64,000 nt of DNA, from the NCBI GenBank assembly GCA_004154925.1, contig QJNS01000095.1, forward strand, positions 186,001-250,000. Direction: 5' to 3'. Shown piece after piece: positions 52,288 through 63,532 of the stretch (its first letter is position 1; each line of letters starts with the position of its first letter). Both the position numbers and the translations under genes were made by a program. The notes under the pieces are model-generated. The model ran no database searches. It was not told the origin of the DNA and worked only from the letters and a program-made list of their open reading frames with translations. Source of the stretch: Monosporascus cannonballus (lineage: Eukaryota; Ascomycota; Sordariomycetes; Xylariales).

Positions 52288-52869
52288 ACGTACTATATAA
52301 GCGAACGAGTTATATATGCCGGCGAATTATTTAAATTTAAATAAAAACATCGTATATTTAAAAATTAACACTACGGCTAAACGGTTATAAAAGCGTATAA
52401 AACATTAATTAAAGCTTTGTAGCTTGAATTAAAATTTAATACAAAATTTGTAAAAACTAAAATTGTTAATTGTATTTATTATAAGTAAAAAATATCTTAA
52501 ACTTTCAAAGTTTACACTATTTACCATCTCGATCAAATAATTATATAAATATTTTTTAAAAAATGCTTATTAATATCGCAATAATTATAAATACAAAGTT
52601 TGATGTTATTTTACTAATATTTTACTTTGGTATATATTTGTATAATTTCAAGTTTTAATAATAAAAATTAATATAATAATGTTCTATTCTAACTACTTTT
52701 TCTTCGATACTAATTATATTTAATGTTTATCTAAAAGATATAGTAGTATATATATTCTGGAATCTAGACCGAATTTTTAAGAAAATTAATAATGCTGTAG
52801 CCGTTTTAAGTAAAAGTGGAGCGAATTTAGTTCGCTTACTTATATAGCTCGTTTGGTTATATAATACGT
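52288..52869. mobile_element. MITE-like element with long TIRs, pogo-related
   Basis: 582 bp. The left end ACGTACTATATAAGCGAACG and the reverse complement of the right end ACGTATTATATAACCAAACG match over about 30 bp, differing mainly at C/T and G/A positions. TA flanks both ends (52286-52287 and 52870-52871), as expected for Tc1/mariner/pogo target duplication. Its first ten bases are identical to those of the Fot1/pogo-like element at 56605. There is no coding capacity, so it is probably a non-autonomous derivative. Confidence 0.7.
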
Positions 52870-53928
52870 TACTGTTTTTTTTAATTATCTTTATCACCAT
52901 TATTTTTTATTTTTTATTAAGTTTAATTATTTATTAAATATTTAATTTACTTCATATTATTAAATACATTTTTTGGAAAAAACATTATAAAAAATATTAA
53001 AATAGTTTCTAGTTAAAACTAATTAGATTTCACGTTTATTAATAATTTTTAGAAATAAAATACTGGACAACTTCGTTAAAAGCAAGAAGAAATTTATATT
53101 AAAACTAAGATTGTTAATTTAAAAAACTTTATTAAAATTAAATTAAACAGTTTTACTCATAAAATTATTAATAGATATAATTAAAATTTCTATTAACTTA
53201 AAACAAATTATAAAAATTAACGAATATAGGTATATAATATAAAACGTTTATAGCTTAATATAGCTATAAAAAAGGAAATATTTTTAAATGAACAAATTTA
53301 AAATATGTTAAAAAATGCTATAACAAAATAAATAAAAAATTAATATATAATTAATGCTATATTTAAACTTTATGTATCTAATCTACTTTGTAATCAATAG
53401 ATATATATAAATAGTTAACAAAAATTCATTTAGTGTTTATATACATATATATTTAAAACACGTTTAATAATATCAAAGAAATAATAAAAATTTAAAAAAT
53501 TATAACATATTATTATATATATGGAAAATAAATAAAGTTTGAAGCATTATTTTCAAAGGTAAGAAACATATATCGAAAAGTATTATCCAATTTAAGTAAT
53601 ATATAAAAATATAATATAACTTTGACAATTAAATATTTATATTTGTATTTATAACCTGTTTTATATAAATCTAAATATTAAATATATTTGTAATTATAAA
53701 AAAGAATTATTAAACGGTTGATATATTAAGTTTATATTATATTTTTAACAATGTAATATTTAAAATTTTTATTTTAAATAAAATGGCAAAGTTTGTAAAT
53801 TTTATATAAATTGGTATTATCGTTTGATATACTTTAAAACTTAAAGATCTTCTACGGATTTTGCAATAGCTTACGTATATAATAAATGAATATTTTTAAT
53901 ATATTATAATAAAATCAAAATTGTTTAC

Positions 53929-54054
53929 TGATCATAGTTTTAAGTGATATATAGTAGATATATAAACCAGAACAAGGCAGTTAATGCTCGACCTAATAAC
54001 ATTTCACTTTTAATAATATAATGGTTAAACTTCAATGTTTTTTGCGCCGTAACA
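53929..54054 (+). repeat. LTR-like repeat family B, RIP-mutated copy 1
   Basis: About 126 bp, TGATCATAG to CGTAACA, clearly related to the solo LTR at 54125-54248. Most differences are C to T or G to A in this copy. No target duplication is visible. Confidence 0.7.
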
Positions 54055-54124
54055 ATTTATTAATTCCTTTATAGATTAGATATTTAATTATTGGATTAAA
54101 TATGTAACTTACTTCGCAAATATA

Positions 54125-54248
54125 TGTCACAGTCCCAAGTGACACCTTGTAGGTATATAGGACAGAACAAGGCGGTCAGGGCTCGACTTGACAACGTTCC
54201 ACTCTTAGTGGTGTAATGGCTAAACTCTTGTTCTTCTCTACCGTAACA
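54125..54248 (+). repeat. LTR-like repeat family B, nearly unmutated solo LTR
   Basis: 124 bp starting TGTCACAGTC and ending CCGTAACA, flanked on both sides by ATATA (54120-54124 and 54249-54253), a 5-bp target duplication. It is GC-balanced inside very AT-rich DNA, unlike its neighbours at 53929 and 54409. The structure fits a solo LTR left by recombination of a retrotransposon. Confidence 0.8.
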
Positions 54249-54408
54249 ATATATTAAATATAAAGCGGATGTTTAGTTAATATAATTATCTTAAATATAA
54301 GACTTAAATCGACGTATAATTCGAAAATTGCCGAATGGCTAGGCGATTTTCGATAGGGGGTCCTTAACCTTAGTTGTATTATCCCGATACAACTAAAAAA
54401 AGAATCTA

Positions 54409-54533
54409 TTATTATAATTTCAAATAGCATCCAGTAGGTATATAGAGTAGAACAAGGCGGTTAGTGCTCGAGCTAATAACGTTCTACTTTTAGTAGTATA
54501 ATAGCTAAACTGTTATTCCTTTATGCTGTAACA
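54409..54533 (+). repeat. LTR-like repeat family B, RIP-mutated copy 3
   Basis: Shares CAGTAGGTATATAG, AGAACAAGGCGGT and GCTCGA blocks with the solo LTR and ends GCTGTAACA. It is strongly C-to-T and G-to-A shifted. Upstream, at about 54370-54396, there is a TTAGTTGTAT/ATACAACTAA hairpin. Confidence 0.65.
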
Positions 54534-54804
54534 ATATATATTTAAAATTAAAGTATTTAATATAAATAAAATTTAAAGAAAGTTTTTGTTTTCAGTTAGT
54601 TAAATAATATATTTCTTTTAATATACCTATTATAATATTGCTTATATTATATATAAAAGATAAATGTTAACAATTAGTCTCTAATATTAAAAGATTTTAT
54701 TTATATAATAATATATCTAATTATAAATATTTATAAATTTTAGTATAATTATATTTCTTTAAAGCTTTCGTTTTTAATATGATATAATATTTAATAAAAA
54801 CTTA

Positions 54805-54806
<2 letters not shown>

Positions 54807-54837
<31 letters not shown>
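54807..54837. repeat. (AT)n microsatellite
   Basis: An uninterrupted AT dinucleotide run of about 31 bp inside the AT-rich block. Confidence 0.9.
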
Positions 54838-54840
<3 letters not shown>

Positions 54841-56604
54841 GAATTTTAATGAATTATATTTAAATATATTAAATATAATTATAATATATTTAAAATTATG
54901 TATCATTTCTTCGTTAAAGTTTCTATTTGTTTATAATTTTTTATATTATATCATTATTTTAATTTTTTATTCAGTTTGTAGTTGAATATACGTATTATTT
55001 AATTCTATAAATAATAATCTATTAATTTAGAGAATAAAATAAAAAGGTTGAAATATTTCAATACTATTTAATCTTTTATTTTGAATTATAATTATTATAA
55101 TATTAATAATATCCAGCGTTTTATACAAAAGTTAATATAAATTTATTACTTTTAATAAGAAACAAAGTCTGAAATTCAAGATTAAAATTTTAGGTTTTAC
55201 AAATAATATATTCGAATTTAATTCAAAAATTTAATATTATAGAAATTTCTACGAATCAATATTATTTTTTAGTTCGTAAAGGTTAATATTAACTAAAACG
55301 CAAAATGGATTTTTAATTTAAGTTTAATTATAAACACGCCATTATTTTATCTGACTTTCACACGTTAACAATATAGTATCTTTATTATTTACATATTATT
55401 TTGTAATTTATATTATATTTATATAAGTGTTTAATATCGCTGAATAATTTTTGTAAATTGTTTAGTACAAATAAAATAAAAATTAACTTAAAAACAGTTT
55501 ACATAAAAGTTGAAAATATCTATTAAGTAAAGAAAGTTTATTTAAAACAAAATTACAGAATATAATATATATACAAATAATATATATAATTTTAATAAAA
55601 TATAAATTTAAATAATGTTTTATATTTTATCTGATTTATTAATTACTAATATTAAAAATTGTGAAACTTTATTGTTAATTAATTGAAAATCGGTTTAACA
55701 ACAATTATAAAAGAATAACCAATTTGAATTTAAAATAACGTTACGATTTTAATAGTTTTTTTTAAAAAAACATTTTCAAGTTTGATATAAATTATAAATA
55801 TATCAATATTACTAATATAAAACGACTTTAATAAGACGTTAAAATACACTTAATTATTTAAGTTAAAAAGCTAAATGCGAAATTTAATTCTAGAAACTAT
55901 AATTTATATATGCTATTATCTCTCTGTCTTATACATTATATAATGTAATAATTTCCTGTATATTTAGCTCAGCTTGAAAAATATAGCCTAAACTAAAATG
56001 TATCTTGTATTCGATGTATTAATATTTATACGACTTTGAACATTATATTATTAGTAGAACAATTAGAAATAATAACAATAACGTTCGATAAACATTTAAA
56101 TTATAATGAAATCTAACGTTAATAAACTATTACACAAATTTAAAAAACATTAAAGAAAATAACGCTATAATATAAAGCTAATAATACGTATCGTATTAAA
56201 AGTATAGAAATGTAAAGTACATAGCGTAATTCTTTTACAATTATTAAAAGATTTTTTCGAATTAGGATTTACAAACAGTACTGCTTTAAAGTAGGATTAT
56301 TATAAAGATGTTAGTAATAAACGTTTATTACGTAACTGACAAAATAAGAATTTTTTCTTTAAAAAGTTATATCACGAGCTAGAAGCCCTAGTATATAGAT
56401 TAACTCAACTCGAATTTCGTATTTTTTATATATATAGCTCGCTATTTACACGGATTTTTTAGCTGCTTTTTAAATTTTTTAATAAATCTATTATGACCTA
56501 TATTTATAGATTTAGTATATAAGCTCTTTAAAGTTTATAATAAATTTGAATACAATATTTCTATTTTTACAAGATTTTAAAAACGTTTATTTATAAAAGT
56601 TATA

Positions 56605-58468
56605 ACGTACTATACAACTGAGCTGGACATACAAATAAGCTAGACACTTTTTAGCACTTTGTAAAAATAAATTCAAATAAAACAACTATAACGCAATAAA
56701 TTAATTCAAATTAATCGGATTTTTTATCGTTAAACGTATTTACAGCTTTCTTATAAATACGCGTATTATGTCCGAGTTTGTCACAAACGCCATATTTTCG
56801 TTTCTTTACTTAAACTTTTTTACGATAATTACTTTCAGCCGTTACTAGCAACGATTATTTACCACCATCTTTTTTTGTAATTATAAAAGCTTATACCTCC
56901 TTTACAATAAGTATTCTTTCTTTTTAAAAACGTATATTTTTGGTTTTTCGACGTTTAATAATAACGTAATTCGTTTCGCTAAAATAAACATTTTTTCTCG
57001 AAAAAAAGCGATTTCGTATACAAGTATTAAGTTTTTTTTTAAAAAAAAAATTAACCGATTTAATTATCTTTAATAGCAAATTATCTTAGTAATTTTTGAT
57101 TCTCTTTTGCAAATAACGTCCCCGTCGAATTATTTCAGTAATATTTTTAAAGGTTTTCGTAAATAAGAAAATAACAAAATTAATAAAAGTAAATAGCGAA
57201 ACGGTTAATATAGGTATAATTAAAACTTTTAATTTAAAAAACGCGATTAGGATTAAATAAACTAAATCTCACTTTTGCGAATCCGGATTTAATATTATCG
57301 GTTGTAATAACAACTTTAAATGCATTACAAAAACCGGCGATAAAATCCTTCTTAGCGATATAAGTAACGTACCGCCGTATAAGATTTTCGATATATAGCG
57401 AATAAAGGCGTTTTAATATAGAAAAATAAGATATATCAAAAGGTTAAAGTCGATAAAAAACGGGCAAATATACAAAGCGTAATAATGCCGTTATTTGCGT
57501 AATAATTTTCGAATTCGATCGCATAATAACTTTCGTAACTATCGAAAGTAAGGAAACGTTTCGAACTTTTAATACGTATTTTAATATATTTATCGAAATA
57601 TTTAATCTATTTTAAATTTTATTTATTTATTATTTAGCCGTTTTCGCTTATAGCAAATTTCCAGTCGGATGGAAATGGGTTATCAGCAAACTAGCGAAAA
57701 AATAATTCTTTCTAATAAAGATAATAAACAGGGATAAAGCTCAGCTATAGAAATTAACGGCTTGTATTACTATAAACTATTTTCGATTTTCTTATTAGAC
57801 CTATTTAAACTTTTATGTTTTTTAACGTTAATAATAACCACATCTGTTATTATAAGAAATCTTATTAAAAAATTCGTTTTGTCGAAATTATAAATATCCT
57901 TTTTTACGATACCATATTTTACAATTATAACTCGGACAAGCTTAAATTACTTCCGAAATACTTCTAGCTTTTTACATAAAATCTTTTAGTAATTTATCGA
58001 TCGATTTAATCGCGTTTTAAGTTTTTTTAATTATTTAATAAAGTTAAATACCTAGTTAATCTTAACGCGTATTACAACGCACTATGTAAGGAACAAATTC
58101 GCCATATCTTTAACATATTAAAGCCGGATAAAAAACGTTCGCATATTTAGATTAAGGACTTTTTCGATAATTGTTTTTTTTTCGATCGGCATTGATTTTT
58201 ATAAATGTGGGACAATATCGGCTTGTGCGCATATATCGTTATATCGCGTTTTTAAAATGGAATATAGAATATTATAAATATAACTAAACTTTTTATAACT
58301 AATTTTCGAGTTATTTTTCTTAACTTAAACGGCTAGGTTTATTCTCGATTCTTTTGTAAGCCGTTTTATGTTGTACTTATTAAGAAATAAATAATTGAAA
58401 TCGGATGGTAAAATTATTAAAAGAAAATATCTAGCTTATTTGTATATCCAGCTCAATTTTGTCATATA
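56605..58468 (-). mobile_element. Fot1/pogo-like DDE DNA transposon, RIP-degraded
   Basis: 1.86 kb bounded by inverted ends. The left end has TGAGCTGGACATACAAATAA (56619 on), and the reverse complement of the right end has TGAGCTGGATATACAAATAA (58454 down). TA lies outside each end. Minus-strand reading shows pogo-type DDE_1 transposase landmarks in the right order: IYNFDKTNF near 57885 (like NFDETGF), DWKFAISENG near 57650 (like the SENG-W block) and FDSYESYY near 57535 (like the DGHxSH block). These are interrupted by many stops, with Gly-to-Ser and His-to-Tyr changes expected from C-to-T mutation. The length fits the Fot1 family (about 1.9 kb). It is inactive. Confidence 0.82.
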
Positions 58469-58930
58469 TTATTTAATAAATATTAATTTATTATATTATA
58501 ATTAATTAATTAAAACTCAGTATTGTGAAATATTACAAACAATATTAAATATACTTATTTAATAAACAAGTTATATATAAAATCTATAAATTTTATTTGA
58601 TTTTAATTCTTCATTAACGCAGTTAATATATAATATATTTTAATAAATTTTACAATTATAAACTTGACTTTTTATTTAATAATATAACCTAAATAATATA
58701 TATAATGAATGTTTCAAACTAATTTACTTAAAATTTTAAAACACCTTAATTTTTCTAAGATTTTATATAAAATTTATAAATAATGAACATTGTTCATAAA
58801 ATTTAAATAGAATTATTATTTATATATTTATAGTTAAGCCGTTTACTTCAACTTTTTATTATTATATCCACCAGTTATTTTCTTGAAATAGTTTATATTA
58901 TTCTATAGAAAATTTAGAAAGTTAATTCAA

Positions 58931-59226
58931 GCGGTGAGTGTCCTCCTCTAAGTGCTATGTATCTATTTCTAGCGAGATAAGCGCGTTTCTGAAGTTTCGA
59001 TACATAAAAATTCATTCTAAATGCGACTTGTTAGTTGTCTCGATAAAATCATAAATCAACGCCAGCAGTGTAGCATTATCAGGCGACATCTGTCTCTAAC
59101 TACCACATGATGCGGAATGTAGGGCCACTGGCCATGTTGATCCTGCTTCTTGCTCATTGGCATACAATTTAGAACAGTCTTCACCGTGATCCGGCGGTGG
59201 CGACCTTCGAGGCAAAGTAGATGAGG
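58931..59226. other. Boundary region downstream of the SDR gene
   Basis: Balanced-composition DNA between the AT block and the stop codon of the SDR gene. It probably contains that gene's 3' UTR. Nothing else was recognised. Confidence 0.4.
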
Positions 59227-60352
59227 TCACATCGCCTGGTCCTGTACTTCGATGCTCGAATCCCCTGCATCGTCGTCTTCCTCCTTCTCAGGTTCCACGG
59301 CCCGAGGCGCTTCTTCTGGCGCAGCTGGGTAGTTCAGGTGTTTCCAATCTTCGAGTTCTTCAGTTACAGATCTCAGGCGGTCTCTTATACTCTCGATTGC
59401 ATAGCTACCCAGGACCAATCGTAGCGGCGGGAACGAGCAGTGACCCAACTGCCACACGAGTTCTGCGCATTTGACCGCACTTGTGGGCTGTCTATCCCCA
59501 AGCCATTGCACCATCCTCTTCGCATGCAATGCTGGCGATGTCGCATGTGAATAGGCCTCGCTCGCCGGCTTGATAAGAAAGTGCCCCCATGTCGGGAGGG
59601 GATTCTTCTGCGAGTCGGGCTCATCCCTCCTCACAAGGCCGGGCTCGACTAGTGTGGCCTTGACGTTAAATGCATCTATCTCGTAGAGCATCGCCTCAAT
59701 AAGACCTTCGACCGCATATTTCGTAGCACAGTACGGACCTAGGCCAGGTACGCCAAGCGCCCCGCTGGTCGAACTGAAGATTAGATATCGACCCCCGTTC
59801 TGCTGACGAAAGCATGGTAAACTGGCCTGGATGATATGCAGCGTGCCCATGAAGTTGATCTCGAACTGGTTGCGGATCTCGTGCTCGTCTTGGTCCTCAC
59901 ACGCCCCGATGACCCCGTATCCAGAGCAGTTGGCCACGACGTCAATGCGACCAAACCGCTCAAGCGTCTTCTCGATGACACGGACCACGCTCTCGCGGGC
60001 GCGCACGTCACATAACATACCCAAGCACTTCTCATGTATGTTTGCCATAGATGCTGGACTACTTTCAAATGTACGTCCTACAGAAGTGACAATGTCGCCG
60101 TGACTCAAGGCACACTTGACAAGTGACCTGCCCATGTGACCTGTGCCACCGAAGACCTATTTCCATATAGCAATTAACAGAGGCGATTCTCTAATCTGGT
60201 GGCTTAGGCGAACTCACGACCCATACGAGTTGCTTTCCGGGTGTGTTAGGCTCAGGGGGGCCACAACTTGCAGGTAGCAGAAGCCTTGATTTCAGAGAGC
60301 TAGCGCTTCCTAGTGTAGCATCTAAAACTTCCGACACAGATCGAGTGTCCAT
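59227..60352 (-). CDS. Short-chain dehydrogenase/reductase (SDR), substrate unknown
   Basis: NAD(P)-dependent oxidoreductase of the classical SDR fold. Exons 60352-60218 and 60156-59227 (61-nt intron, GTGAGT to AAATAG, phase 0) give 354 residues. The nucleotide-binding region is QLVWVVFGGTGHMGRSLV (about 41-58). It aligns with the usual TGxxxGxG loop but has Phe for Thr and His for the second Gly, an unusual variant. NCSGYG replaces the common NNAGYG. The catalytic Ser in FSSTSG (about 173-174), Tyr187 and Lys191 in YCATK are present, followed by GLIEAML and VEPGLVR. The C-terminal 30 residues are Glu/Asp/Pro-rich. It resembles retinol-dehydrogenase-like fungal SDRs. It lies within 300 bp of the AT block and is tandem with ADI1. 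Confidence 0.9.
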
Positions 60353-61158
60353 GGTCAGTAGCAATGACTTAACGACCTACAGTCAACAATCGCAAATAGG
60401 CCAACTGCCAGTTGGGGAATTGGCAAGAGCGCGACCGACACGAGGAGGGCGCTTGGCATGGAGCCAAATCCACGTTACGCCTTCACAACACTTTCTGTTG
60501 GCTATTACAACTAATAAGAGATTTCTTTGGGTTCAAAAACGCAGGCCCCGCAGAAACTCCAAAAGAGCCTAAAGTTAACCTACCCTAACATATGTTAAAC
60601 GCACTCCCCCATATATACTACTTATGCGTTGCTATCAGACGTACGTACGCAGATTACCCAGCTACATAGGGTATGACAGCTAGGAACGGAAAGGAATATA
60701 ATGTATTTGGTTAGGACGGGACACCTAAAGAACTGCTAAGAGATCCTTTTATAGTATGAATCAGCTGACTTCCCCCCAGTATGTACACAACTACTTGATT
60801 AGGTAATTTTTTACAGGTTCGAGTAATTCCCGTGAATCCGCACCCGAATACATGCCGACGAACAGATCGTCACACACATAGCAACTCATCAATAATACGT
60901 GAACATATCCACAAGCCTTTGGCTACTCAAGAGCCTTCCTGGTACGCTCCTGAGAAAAGAAACCCATGCAGAAGTAAAGAGGCGGAGAGCAATGGCAAAG
61001 GTCACGAAGTCACTCAAGTATTACTTAGCCCATTCCAGGAGTGACAGGCTAACGGTTTGGAATCCTACGCTGCTGTTCCTACTAGGTACGCCCGTTGATT
61101 GTTACAAAATATTGGATCCATGCATAATCACATCGAAATTTTCGGGATCCTACACCCT
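60353..61158. other. Intergenic region between ADI1 and the SDR gene
   Basis: About 800 bp with the SDR promoter and ADI1 3' flank. Short plus-strand ORFs (60832-61044, 60899-61162) lack domains. Somewhat AT-richer at 60560-60830. No RNA gene was recognised. Confidence 0.4.
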
Positions 61159-61883
61159 CTAACTCGCCTTCCAGGTTTCTTTGAGGAACTGGGATACGTA
61201 TGCCTTGCGGTATTCGTTCGAATCTAAATCGCTGCTGCGGTTCAATGGCGTCCACTTTGGCTCGTCCTTAAACAGGCGCATGGCTTGGATGTACTATCGC
61301 TCATGTAAGTTGCAACTAATAAGAGAAATTCCATGCGTCAACTTACATTCTTCTCGTCGGTAGTAAATCTGTGGTAGATCCCAGCAGGCAAAATAATGAG
61401 GTCATCCTAACCGGCATGAGTTATCCATTCACGCTTCACACATCAGTCCCATTTGCGACTGTGGTCGCGACCTACCTTCTCAAGCGCGATTCTCACCCAC
61501 TCGTCGTTCTTGCTCCGGACATCAAAGTAGCCCTGCCCATCGCGAATATACCGGATTTCCTCGTCCTCGTGCAGATGCTCGTGGAAGAATATCTTCACCT
61601 TTTCCTCGTAAACATCACCCATCTTTGCGGGAGACACGATGATTTCATCGCGATTCTTGTATCCTCGCTGTTGAGCCAGCTCGTTGACGCTGTCTAGATC
61701 CCCAAACCTGTAATAGAGTACACCCAGCTTCTCCAGTCCTGAGACATCTAGGTCCCTACCGGAGTCATGCGGGAGGCGTTGGTCACCCTGAGACGGGTGA
61801 TGAGAACATTGGCCACTGGCAGGCTCTGATGAGCGGTTAGATGGGCGACTTACCGCGGCGTTATCGTACCAATAAGCCCTCAT
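61159..61883 (-). CDS. ADI1: Acireductone dioxygenase (methionine salvage)
   Basis: Cupin metalloenzyme that oxidises acireductone; the Fe2+ form yields the 2-keto acid precursor of methionine. Four exons: 61883-61854, 61787-61476, 61406-61347 and 61293-61159, every junction phase 0, giving 178 residues, the normal size. The start [20 protein letters not shown] is typical of the family. The metal ligands are visible in [11 protein letters not shown] (H81, H83, E87) and IYHRF (H126). [15 protein letters not shown] and [15 protein letters not shown] close the cupin, and the C-terminus KETWKAS is complete. Confidence 0.96.
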
Positions 61884-62622
61884 CTTGCCGTCCTAGAGCG
61901 CTTGTCGATAAATTTTCTCTCCTGTTACTAGCGCAGCACGTAATATCGAGAAACACCGAACGCACTTTATCTTCGGGAGGTTTGTATATGGTAAGTTCTA
62001 TCAAGTGGCCTATGTGGTCCAGAATGATAAGTATTATGATGTCGCGGAGATTTCCCTCTGCCCCGCTAACTTAAGCAGAATGCAACAACATGAATTGCGC
62101 AAAACCAAGGAACCCACTAAGGTGACGTCAGCAGATATATAGGTATCTGAATAGGATGTGTATAAAGTGAGTTACAAAAGTGAATAGTTAGATCGCAAAG
62201 TATAAACACTTGTTATAACTATATACATTGCTTTATTATCAACCTGTACGTTAAATACTCTTCTTAATGATGTTATACTGGTGCACTATCATATTTAAAA
62301 TAATTTTAATTTACGATTAACCAAGGCAAACTTAAAATCTAAAGGGCGGTTTAAGGTTCTAGGAAGTAAAATTAATCACAATGCAGGGCAAATTATTACA
62401 GCTAGAAAGCAGGTGAATTCATTGCAATAAACGGCGGCAGTGCCTGTGAAATCTGAGTAGTGGCGCCAACCATCCAGGCTGCGTAACCATACCAGTTGCT
62501 TATAAGAAACCGGACGCCATCCTATGGACTAATCTTTCATAATGCTGCGACTGGAGATATAGACCCAAAGCATGTCATGCGTTAGTGTGAGTTTTATTAC
62601 CAAGAGCCGCTAACCATCGCGA
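61884..62622. other. Intergenic region between derlin gene and ADI1
   Basis: Contains an AT-rich patch at about 62160-62420 that may be a small degraded repeat. The rest is balanced. It holds the ADI1 promoter and the derlin 3' flank. No gene was recognised. Confidence 0.4.
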
Positions 62623-63532
62623 TTACCGAACGTCCCTGGCAGGCGCAAGTTCCGGCCCCCCCGCAACAGCGAACTCGTGGTTGACAGCATTGGCCGTCTC
62701 ATCCCTTCGCCTTCCCTCGAAGATGCGGCGCCACCACATTGGGGGGTCTAAAGGTCGAGAACCGTTATGCATAGGAGGATAAACGTCGGTAAAGAAGTAC
62801 CATATGTGGCCGATAACCACGCCCATGATCTCGTCCTTGGGCACCGTCCCGTGCATAACAAGACTGAATCCCATCAAGACCCATGGTAGATATGGTGCGG
62901 TGAAGACAAGCAGACCGAGGAAGCTGAGTCGAGTGTCTGGGTTACGTCGCGACCAAATATAAACCAATGTTGAGGACAGAGGATGGCCGAGGAAGGGCAT
63001 AGAAACGAGCGGTGAGATGACGATGAGGAAGACCATAGAGTAGAAAAGCAGCCAGGAAAAGTGCGCGGGCGATCGACCGGATGATTCTTCGAGTAGACGG
63101 GCATAGCGCTGGAGGAAATAGACGTGGAAGAGCAAGTCGAGCGAGAAAGGCCCAAAATAGAGGAAGGTCGTTAACAGACGCCAATACTATAAGAAGAACA
63201 ATCGTGCATCAGCACCTGGTTACGCAAGCGGGCTAAGCCGCCCGCGCCATTCATCTGCCGCCCATCCTCTAATGGAACTCTAGGACACCGGTGGCGGTGC
63301 AGGCTGTAGACGGTATGGGATTTTGGCTTACCTCTCCCTTCTGGAAGACGGTCCGAACACTATAGAAGAGCTGAAACGGCGTAACCATCTGGCATTGAAC
63401 CAAGGCGCTGGTCAAAACGGTAGCGGTAGTCCACCACCTCGTGCATATCGGCATCTCCCAAAACCAGGCTTCGAGGGGGAAACGGCCACCATCGCCAGCA
63501 GCGCCAGCGCCGCCGCCCATCATCTGTTCCAT
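62623..63532 (-). CDS. DER1: Derlin (Der1-like rhomboid pseudoprotease, ERAD)
   Basis: Multi-pass ER membrane protein that helps retrotranslocate misfolded proteins for degradation. Exons 63532-63332 and 63186-62623 (145-nt intron, GTAAGC to TTATAG, phase 0) give 254 residues. Conserved blocks are TRWWTTATVLTSALVQ, TPFQLFYS, then YWRLLTTFLYFGPFSLD with the Trp-Arg (WR) motif at 69-70, and LLFHVYFLQRYARLLEE. A GxxxG motif (GVVIG) sits in the last membrane region, followed by HIWYFFTDVYPP. The catalytic Ser-His of active rhomboids is absent, as expected. The Gly-rich start MEQMMGGGAG was chosen as the closest ATG; the frame continues upstream to an in-frame start 29 codons earlier. Confidence 0.93.

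Larger units (their letters stand above)
42881..58930. repeat. Nested RIP-degraded transposon block
   Basis: Sixteen kilobases of very AT-rich DNA with no intact gene. The recognisable elements inside it are listed separately. Between them lie unclassified relics (42886-46332, 54534-56604) containing short motifs such as ACTSAGCTTGAAA at about 43390 and 45040, and TAGCTCAGCTTGAAA at about 55965, which look like ends of degraded DNA transposons. The block ends near 58930, where composition becomes balanced about 300 bp before the SDR gene. Confidence 0.8.

Noticed and set aside
54200..54230. tRNA-like A-box (GTGTAATGGCTAA) in repeat B
   Set aside because: The B-box-like sequence lies on the wrong side and no cloverleaf forms; TG/CA ends with a TSD point to an LTR.
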